Source of the DNA: an uncultured Clostridium sp.
GTDB lineage: Bacteria; Bacillota_A; Clostridia; Lachnospirales; Lachnospiraceae
NCBI GenBank assembly: GCA_947174825.1
Contig: CAMWKN010000083.1
Span: forward strand, 1-6,734
Direction of reading: 5' to 3'
DNA length: 6,734 nt
In this document: piece after piece, positions 1-5,800 of the stretch
Layout of the letters: every line of letters begins with the position of its first letter
Numbering within the stretch: the stretch's first letter is position 1
Notes under the pieces: generated by a model
Told to the model about the DNA's origin: nothing
Database searches by the model: none
The model's input: the letters and a program-made list of their open reading frames with translations, nothing else
Program-made: the position numbers and the translations under genes

Positions 1-2
1 GT

Positions 3-233
3 AGTTTACTGAGGAAAGCACAGAGTCTGCGGGTGCAATATGGAAGCCATGATCTGGATGGACTGCATGTGGAACATCTGGTAAAACTGGGTTATGCGCT
101 TGAGAAGGAAGAAGTGATTCTCAGGGAGAAATTTGAAATTCAGATAAAGCTGCTTCATATTAAATATGGATTGCTACTTTGTGTGATCTGCCTGCTGGCG
201 GTATTTGTTTACCATTCACAGTTGATATTGTGA
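3..233 (+). CDS. C-terminal part of an unrecognised protein with a terminal membrane helix
   Basis: The frame is open from the left edge and closes at TGA 231-233, giving about 76 visible residues. I do not recognise the family. The visible part is a charged, probably helical segment (LGYALEKEEVILREKFEIQI) followed by a very hydrophobic stretch (YGLLLCVICLLAVFVYHS) close to the end. This suggests a single C-terminal transmembrane helix with most of the protein on the other side, a tail-anchored arrangement. A GTG at 33 could be read as a start, but no ribosome binding site is suitably spaced before it and the frame stays open upstream, so a 5'-truncated gene is more likely. The last codons lie in the left arm of an inverted repeat (209-225), so the present C-terminus may have been shaped by that element. 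Confidence 0.55.
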   Translation, partial: SLLRKAQSLRVQYGSHDLDGLHVEHLVKLGYALEKEEVILREKFEIQIKLLHIKYGLLLCVICLLAVFVYHSQLIL

Positions 234-292
234 CAGGATAATTTTCTGTTATTCGTTAATTTATCCATGACAAATTCGGCTGTGAATGGTAA
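209..292. repeat. Long inverted repeat straddling the end of the first gene
   Basis: The 13-base arm TTACCATTCACAG (209-221) is perfectly reverse-complementary to CTGTGAATGGTAA (280-292). In RNA the pairing extends inward by four pairs, two of them G-U, to 225/276. Inside the roughly 50-base loop a second stem is possible: GGATAA (236-241) with TTATCC (261-266). The 7-mer GGTATTT occurs just outside both arms (200-206 and 294-300). The stop codon of the upstream gene lies inside the loop. It could be a folded 3' end or terminator-like structure, or a small palindromic (MITE-like) insertion. The sequence supports the repeat but not a particular function. Confidence 0.6.
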
Positions 293-352
293 TGGTATTT
301 TCGCTGGGAAAGTCAAAGAGCTATATTTAAAGTAGTATCAGAAATGAAAGTA

Positions 353-361
353 TGTTATAAT
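353..361 (+). promoter_or_regulatory. Extended -10 promoter for the hydrogenase-like/HD-GYP gene
   Basis: TGTTATAAT matches the extended -10 form TGnTATAAT exactly. No good -35 hexamer is found 16-18 bases upstream, which is tolerated by extended -10 promoters. Transcription would start near 367-369, leaving a leader of about 50 bases before the ATG at 420. Confidence 0.6.
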
Positions 362-407
362 AAAACAGATTGTATGTAGAGAAAATTTGACTTTGAACAG
401 TAATGAA

Positions 408-414
408 AAGGGAG
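408..414 (+). promoter_or_regulatory. Ribosome binding site that fixes the start at 420
   Basis: AAGGGAG ends five bases before the ATG at 420. It supports that ATG over the in-frame TTG at 387, which has no comparable site upstream. Confidence 0.7.
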
Positions 415-419
415 AAATC

Positions 420-2369
420 ATGAGCCAGCTGGTCTATACAAATGAAAAATGTCAGGGGTGTAATCGTTGCATTTCGGTTTGTCCGGTTCTGACTGCCAAT
501 TATTCCGTTCAATCAGAAGAGGGGCAGCGGATTGAGGTGCATAGTGAAAATTGTGTGGCATGCGGTGCCTGTTTTGATGTATGTGAGCATAAGGCAAGAG
601 AATATTATGATGATACCAAGCAGTTTTTTCATGACTTAGAGTGTGGAGAGAAAATATCTGTGCTGCTTGCTCCAGCATTCCAGGCAAATTATCCAGAGGA
701 ATATGCCTCTATTTTGGGTGGTTTGAAGGAGGCGGGAGTCAATCGGATTATCAGTGTTAGTTTTGGTGCGGATATTACCACATGGGGATATATTAACTAT
801 ATTTCAGAACACGACCTGCAAGGTGGAATCTCCCAGCCCTGCCCTGCAGTGGTTAATTACATAGAACATTATGCACCGGACTTGATACCGAAGCTGATAC
901 CGATACATAGTCCCCTGTTGTGTGCGGCAGTTTATGCGAAAAAATATATGCACATTACGGATAAGCTGGCTTTTATCAGTCCGTGTATCGCAAAAAAGGT
1001 TGAGATTACCGATCCTAATACGCTGGGCTATGTGTCTTATAATTTAACCTTCAATCATTTTATGAAGTATGTACGGAAGCACCATATCAAGGGTGCGGAC
1101 GCAGCAGATGAAATAGAATATGGTTTGGGTTCTGTTTATCCGACACCGGGAGGGCTTAAGGAGAATGTCTATTGGTTTTGTGGTGAAGAGGCATTTATAC
1201 GGCAGGTAGAGGGAGAAAAGCGTGCTTATGCCTTTTTGGAGAATTATAGAAGAAGATTAGCAAACGGACAAAGATTGCCGTTTATGGTTGATATTCTAAA
1301 CTGTGACAGAGGCTGCCTGTATGGAACAGGTATTGAAACGGAAAAAAATGCTTCGGAGGATAATTATTACAATCTACAGGAAATCAGAGAAGGCTGCAAG
1401 ACAAACAGTGAAGAGCATCCGTTTTCAAAAAAGCTGACTCCAGCGGAGCGTTTAGAGCAGTTTAACCGTCAGTTTGCTGAGTTAGACATCCGGGATTTTA
1501 TGCGGAATTATACCGATAAATCAAGCAGCATTTCTCTGCGAGAGCCCAGTGAGGAGGAGCTGGATGATATCTTCAATCTGATGAATAAAAAAAGCTGGGC
1601 ACAGAGGAATATTAATTGTGGAGCGTGTGGCTATGGAAACTGTCTGGAAATGGCGGAGGCAATTTATAATGGCAGTAATGTACCGAAAAACTGTGTTCAC
1701 TATATGAAAGATGAGATTCATGCATTTTCTGTCAGGCTGGAAGAGCAGAATAAGGAATTGAAGCGGGCAATCCAGGAAGAAAAGGAAGGCGAGCTGTTTA
1801 TTAACCAGATGATACATGCTTTTGCAAAAAGCATTGATATTAAAGACCAGTATACAAAGGGGCATTCCTTCCGGGTGGCAGAATATGCGAAGCTGATTGC
1901 CATGAAACTGGGATATAATGATAAAAAGCTCGAGAATCTATATCATATAGCGTTGCTCCATGATATTGGGAAGGTGGTAATTCCGGAAAGTATTTTAAAT
2001 AAGCCTGGAAGCCTGACAGATGATGAGTACAAAATAATTAAGCAGCATGCCCAGTATGGCTACGAGATTCTGAAAGAGATTGACTGCCTGCCGAATCTGG
2101 CACTGGGCGCCGGGTATCATCATGAGCGTCTGGATGGAAAGGGATATCCGCACGGAAAGCAGGCAAAAGAAATTCCGCAGATCGCAAGAATTATTGCGGT
2201 TGCAGATACTTTTGATGCCATGCATTCCACTCGTCCTTACAGAAATAGTATGCCGATGGATAGCATTATTGCTGAGATGAAACGGGTTTCGGGAACACAG
2301 TTAGATGCCCATATTGTGGATGTTCTTTTGGAATTGATTCAAGAGGGCGCTATTGATGAGATTGAATAG
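420..2369 (+). CDS. [FeFe]-hydrogenase-like sensor fused to an HD-GYP phosphodiesterase
   Basis: This complete 649-residue protein appears to be a cytoplasmic redox or hydrogen sensor with cyclic-di-GMP phosphodiesterase output. Domains in order: a 2x[4Fe-4S] ferredoxin (Cys11, 14, 17, 21 and 45, 48, 51, 55); a hydrogenase large-subunit C-terminal domain (about 75-370); a 4Fe-4S domain of the C-x2-C-x4-C-x16-C type (Cys400, 403, 408, 425); a short coiled coil (about 438-470); and an HD-GYP domain (about 475-645). The H-cluster motifs are recognisable: SQPCPA (Cys141), SPCIAKK (Cys189) and NCDRGCLYG (Cys295, Cys299). The four Cys that hold the cubane are therefore kept, but the neighbouring proton-transfer Cys of the usual TSCCP motif is Pro140. 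That argues for sensing rather than bulk H2 catalysis. The HD-GYP part keeps its metal ligands and signature: His482, His514-Asp515, His543, His567-His568, GYP 575-577 and Asp596. The start is set by the ribosome binding site before 420. No transmembrane segment or signal peptide is seen. The gene appears monocistronic. Fold and domain assignments are firm; the signal sensed is inferred. Confidence 0.9.
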   Translation: MSQLVYTNEKCQGCNRCISVCPVLTANYSVQSEEGQRIEVHSENCVACGACFDVCEHKAREYYDDTKQFFHDLECGEKISVLLAPAFQANYPEEYASILGGLKEAGVNRIISVSFGADITTWGYINYISEHDLQGGISQPCPAVVNYIEHYAPDLIPKLIPIHSPLLCAAVYAKKYMHITDKLAFISPCIAKKVEITDPNTLGYVSYNLTFNHFMKYVRKHHIKGADAADEIEYGLGSVYPTPGGLKENVYWFCGEEAFIRQVEGEKRAYAFLENYRRRLANGQRLPFMVDILNCDRGCLYGTGIETEKNASEDNYYNLQEIREGCKTNSEEHPFSKKLTPAERLEQFNRQFAELDIRDFMRNYTDKSSSISLREPSEEELDDIFNLMNKKSWAQRNINCGACGYGNCLEMAEAIYNGSNVPKNCVHYMKDEIHAFSVRLEEQNKELKRAIQEEKEGELFINQMIHAFAKSIDIKDQYTKGHSFRVAEYAKLIAMKLGYNDKKLENLYHIALLHDIGKVVIPESILNKPGSLTDDEYKIIKQHAQYGYEILKEIDCLPNLALGAGYHHERLDGKGYPHGKQAKEIPQIARIIAVADTFDAMHSTRPYRNSMPMDSIIAEMKRVSGTQLDAHIVDVLLELIQEGAIDEIE

Positions 2370-2420
2370 GGATTGAATGTAAGCTGGTGTCAATCTCGTG
2401 GATATATAGAACGTTTTTAT

Positions 2421-2469
2421 AATAACGGGGTATTTCAAAAAGTGCATTAAAATGAAATACCCCGTTATT
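2421..2469 (+). terminator. Perfect 17-bp stem after the HD-GYP gene, probable terminator
   Basis: AATAACGGGGTATTTCA (2421-2437) and TGAAATACCCCGTTATT (2453-2469) pair perfectly around a 15-base A-rich loop, starting 52 bases after the stop codon. The downstream plus strand (GTTATGCATT after the stem's own GTTATT) is only modestly T-rich. It is therefore a strong stem with a weak U-tract. On the minus strand no T-run follows the stem. The most likely role is ending the HD-GYP transcript or protecting its 3' end. Confidence 0.55.
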
Positions 2470-2478
2470 GTTATGCAT

Positions 2479-2499
2479 TGATCTACCACCTGTAGATCA
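2479..2499. repeat. Small perfect hairpin
   Basis: TGATCTAC (2479-2486) pairs with GTAGATCA (2492-2499) around the loop CACCT. It lies ten bases after the larger 17-bp stem. No T-run follows on either strand, so a terminator role is not supported. It could be a second 3'-end stem or an operator-like palindrome. Confidence 0.4.
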
Positions 2500-2558
2500 C
2501 TATTCTGTGAGTACTTTTGGTAAAGTAGTTGGAAAGGTAATAGAAAGCTGGATGATGA

Positions 2559-2587
2559 TTGAAAAGTAATATTATATATAGTATGAT
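2559..2587 (+). promoter_or_regulatory. Possible plus-strand promoter facing cas9
   Basis: TTGAAA (2559-2564) and TATGAT (2582-2587) are separated by 17 bases, each one mismatch from the sigma-A consensus. A start near 2594 would give cas9 a leader of about 245 bases that runs antisense through the whole tracrRNA. The region is very AT-rich, so a chance match is possible. Weaker plus-strand alternatives closer to cas9 are TTGAAT-17-TATGAT (2681-2709) and GTGAAG-18-TAAAAT (2770-2799). Confidence 0.35.
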
Positions 2588-2616
2588 ATATCTGATGTTT
2601 GAAAAATATAAATTGC

Positions 2617-2646
2617 AAAAAATAAAAACCCGCTATTGCGAGTTTT
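2617..2646 (-). terminator. Intrinsic terminator of the tracrRNA
   Basis: On the minus strand AAAACUCGC (2646-2638) pairs with GCGGGUUUU (2633-2625) around an AAUA tetraloop: nine pairs with one U-G wobble. It is followed by UAUUUUUU (2624-2617). On the plus strand the wobble becomes a C-A mismatch and no T-run follows, so the signal is directional and favours minus-strand transcription. Confidence 0.85.
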
Positions 2647-2735
2647 CATCATTCACACACTGTGATGCCATATAGGCGTTTTGAATAAATTTTTATTTGA
2701 ACTTATGATGTAAATTAAGTATGGTACTTAACTGC
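2617..2735 (-). ncRNA. Candidate tracrRNA of the type II CRISPR system, divergent from cas9
   Basis: A roughly 119-nt minus-strand RNA would run from about 2735 to the U-tract ending at 2617. From its 5' end it contains: an anti-repeat (2732 down to 2695) ending in AAGUUCAAAU, which mirrors the AAGUUAAAAU of the S. pyogenes tracrRNA, including an AAG bulge; an A/U-rich link (2694-2678); a small GCC-UAUAU-GGC hairpin (2677-2667), a plausible nexus; a UCACA-GUG-UGUGA hairpin (2665-2653); and a terminator hairpin with U-tract. tracrRNA pairs with the repeat of pre-crRNA, allows RNase III processing and anchors the guide in Cas9. The position directly upstream of cas9, the dedicated promoter and terminator, and the order of elements all fit. 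From memory the core around the anti-repeat resembles tracrRNAs of several other Firmicute Cas9 systems. No array is in the window, so pairing cannot be verified here. Confidence 0.85.
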
Positions 2736-2740
2736 TTATT

Positions 2741-2769
2741 ATCATATGGTATTGGAAGGAAAAAGTCAA
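2741..2769 (-). promoter_or_regulatory. Promoter of the tracrRNA
   Basis: Read on the minus strand, TTGACT (2769-2764) and TATGAT (2746-2741) are separated by exactly 17 bases, each one mismatch from consensus. The predicted start, six to seven bases downstream (about 2735-2734), falls two or three bases before the anti-repeat. This independent agreement supports both calls. Confidence 0.8.
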
Positions 2770-2828
2770 GTGAAGATTGCGGTTATGGCAGTGTAAAATT
2801 TTAATACTGAGCGCAAATTGTTAAAAAT

Positions 2829-2834
2829 GGGAGG
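2829..2834 (+). promoter_or_regulatory. Ribosome binding site of cas9
   Basis: GGGAGG ends five bases before the ATG at 2840 and is a strong Shine-Dalgarno match. The other nearby ATG (2827) is out of frame and overlaps the site. Confidence 0.8.
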
Positions 2835-2839
2835 TAATT

Positions 2840-5800
2840 ATGGGAAACACAAATGATAAGGGAAAATACTATCTGGGGCTGGATATGGGAACTGCTTCTG
2901 TTGGTTGGGCAGTGACAGACAAGAATTATGAAATAATCAAAAAACACGGAAAAGCTTTATGGGGAATTCGACTCTTTGAGCAGGCAAATACTGCGGAGGA
3001 GCGAAGAACATTTCGGACAGCCAGAAGAAGAACTGAGCGAAGCAAAAATAGAATTGCGTTGCTACAGGAATTATTTGCAGAAGAAATTGCTGCAGTAGAC
3101 ACCGGATTTTTCTTAAGAATGAAAGAGAGTAAGTATTATCCAGAGGATAAAAGAGACCGTGATGGAAATACACCAGAGTTACCCTATACGCTTTTTGTAG
3201 ATGAGAAATTTACTGATATTGATTTCCATAAACAATTTCCTACTATTTATCATTTGCGGCATACACTTATTACACAACCACAGTTTAAGCCAGATATTCG
3301 GCTATTGTATTTGGCATTACATCATATTATGAAACATCGAGGACATTTTCTGTTTGAGGGAAAGGAAATGTCAGAGGTAACGAATTTTGCTAACGCTGTG
3401 CAGGCATTGGTGGAATGTGCCAAAGAAAACGACATTGAAATTGCCCTTGATGAAAATTCTGCAGAAGAGATGGAGAAAATCTTAAAGTCAACACAGAACA
3501 GTCGTACGGAAAAAAAGAAGCAAATTAGTACATTGATTGCAGGAAACGATAAACAAAAAAAGGCACTAGCAGGCTTAGTGGCAGGGTGTTCCGTGAAATT
3601 AAGTGAATTATTTGCTGATAAAACCCTAGATGATGAGGAACGTAGTAAGATCTCTTTTTCGGATAGCAATTATGAGGAATATATTTCTCAGGTGGAGTCT
3701 GTTCTGGCAGATCGTTATTTGCTGATTACGGCAGCAAAAGCAATATTTGACTGGGCAGTTTTAAGTGATATATTAGGTTCTTCTAACTATTTATCAGAAG
3801 CAAAGATACGAATATATGATAAGCATAGAAAGGATTTAGATAAGTTAAAAGACTTATTGAGGTCGGACAAATCAGTATATAACAAGGTATTTGGCGTGCC
3901 AGATAAGACGGCAAACTATAGTGCATATATTGGCATGGTTAAGAAAAATGGGAAGAAGCAGCCAATAGAAAATAATTGTTCCAGAGAGGAATTTTATGAT
4001 TTTTTACGAAAGACATTAAAGGCGTTTTCCAGTACGGCGGAGAAAGAGACAGTTGTGGAGGAATTGCTGGCAGAAATAGAGAATGGTACTTTATTTCCCA
4101 AGCAGGTAATTCGTGATAACGGAGTTATTCCATATCAGCTTCATGAAAAAGAATTAAATAAGATTTTGGAGAATGCAAGCCATCATTATCCTTTTTTACT
4201 AGAGAAAGATGCAGACGGGTATTCAGTTAGGGAGAAAATTCAGAGCATTTTTCATTTTCGTATTCCCTATTATGTGGGACCTCTGAATACGTATCACCAT
4301 GATAAAGGTGGTAATAGCTGGGCGGTTCGCAAAAAAGATAACCATGATAAAATCTATCCTTGGAATTTTACAGAAATAATTGATGAGGAGCAGAGTGCAA
4401 CAAATTTTATTATGCGTATGACTAATAAGTGTACTTATTTGGTGGGGGAGGATGTGCTGCCCAAGGAATCGTTGCTTTATGCAAAATTCAGTGTATTGAA
4501 TGAATTAAATAATTTACGAATTGATGGAGAACTAGTATCTGTTGAGAACAAGCAAAAAATCTATACCGATGTATTTATGCGCTATCAACGAGTGACAGGG
4601 AAGCGTGTAAAAGATTATCTCATACGGGAAGGTATTATTACAAGGGAACAGGAATTATCTGGTTTTGATCAGAATTTTAAGAGTTCACTGAAAGCATATC
4701 ATGATATTAAACAAATTGCAGGTAATGTTTTTTTATCTGAAATGCAGAAAGAGGATATTGTCAAGGATATTACTTTGTTTGCTGACTCGCAAAAGATGTT
4801 AAAGAGACGTTTGCGACAAAAATATCCTGAATTAAGTGAGAAACAAGTATCGCAATTAGCTGGAAAAAAATACAGCGGATGGGGACGCTTATCACGTACT
4901 TTTTTGGAGGAAGTGGAAGCGGTTAATCCAGTGACAGGAGAAATTCTCAATATTATTTCTGCATTGTGGGAAACCAATGATAATCTGATGCAGTTGCTTA
5001 GTAAAAAATATGAATATTCTAAGAAAATAGAAGAACGGAATGCCCAGAATATTTCAGAAGGAGAAATTACATATCAAAGTGTTCAGGACTTGTATGTCTC
5101 TCCGGCAGTGAAACGTCCTATCTGGCAAACCGTAAAAATTGTGAAAGAAATTGAACACATAATGGGTTCTGCACCGGAACGTATTTTTGTGGAAATGGCG
5201 AGAGAACCAGGACAGAGAAATGATCGTAAGGTGTCCAGACGAACAAATTTGTTAGGATTATATCAATTTTGTAAAAAGGAAGCACAGGAATTGTATGACA
5301 GTCTATCCCAGAAGGATGATAATCAATTACGTAGTGACAAGTTATATTTGTATTATACCCAGATGGGAAGGTGTATGTATTCTGGTGAAGTAATTGATTT
5401 GGAGGAGTTGTTTACGAATCGTTATGATATTGACCATATCTATCCGCAATCGAAAGTGATGGATGACAGTTTAGATAATCGTGTGTTGGTAAAGCGAGAA
5501 TTAAATAGTAAAAAAACGGATATATATCCGGTGCCGGAAGAATATAAGAAACAAGCCAAGAACCTGTGGGATGCATTGTTAAAAAAGAAATTGATTAGTA
5601 AGGAAAAATATCATCGTTTAACTAGACGAGAGCCTTTCAGTGATGGAGAGCTGGCAGGATTTATCGCCAGACAGTTAGTTGAGACGAGACAGAGTACCAA
5701 GGCAGTAACTCAGCTTTTGAAGCAAGCGTATCCAGATACGGAAATTGTCTATGCCAAGGCAAAAGCAGTCAGCGAATTTCGATATAAATTTGATTTAATT

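Larger units (their letters stand above)
2370..2839. other. 470-base gap between the HD-GYP gene and cas9
   Basis: No convincing protein gene is present. From left to right it contains the 17-bp stem (2421-2469), a small 8-bp hairpin (2479-2499), an AT-rich stretch with a possible plus-strand promoter (2559-2587), a minus-strand tracrRNA with its terminator (2617-2735), that RNA's promoter (2741-2769), and the cas9 leader with its ribosome binding site (2829-2834). The stretch 2500-2558 shows nothing I can name. Confidence 0.75.

Noticed and set aside
387..419. TTG at 387 as start of the hydrogenase-like gene
   Set aside because: It adds 11 residues before the ferredoxin motif with no ribosome binding site, whereas the ATG at 420 has AAGGGAG five bases upstream.
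420..2369. A catalytic [FeFe] hydrogenase
   Set aside because: The TSCCP motif is SQPCP, so the proton-transfer Cys is Pro, and the protein ends in a signalling domain. This fits a sensor better than a metabolic enzyme.
2301..2618. Minus-strand 105-codon open frame between the HD-GYP gene and cas9
   Set aside because: It overlaps the end of the HD-GYP gene and the 17-bp stem, has a low-complexity Phe/Ile/Tyr/Ser-rich translation, and matches no family I recognise. It is better explained as AT-rich chance.
2625..2646. Plus-strand terminator before cas9
   Set aside because: On the plus strand the stem has a C-A mismatch and is followed by CATCATTC rather than a T-run. The minus-strand version is fully paired with a U-tract.
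2370..2839. CRISPR array or leader in the gap before cas9
   Set aside because: No direct repeats of 30 bases or more with regular spacing are visible. The only repeat-like sequence is the single anti-repeat.
2741..2839. A long tracrRNA form carrying a natural guide against the cas9 promoter, as in S. pyogenes
   Set aside because: No second minus-strand promoter was found upstream of 2769, and the sequence just 5' of the anti-repeat has no evident match near the cas9 start.
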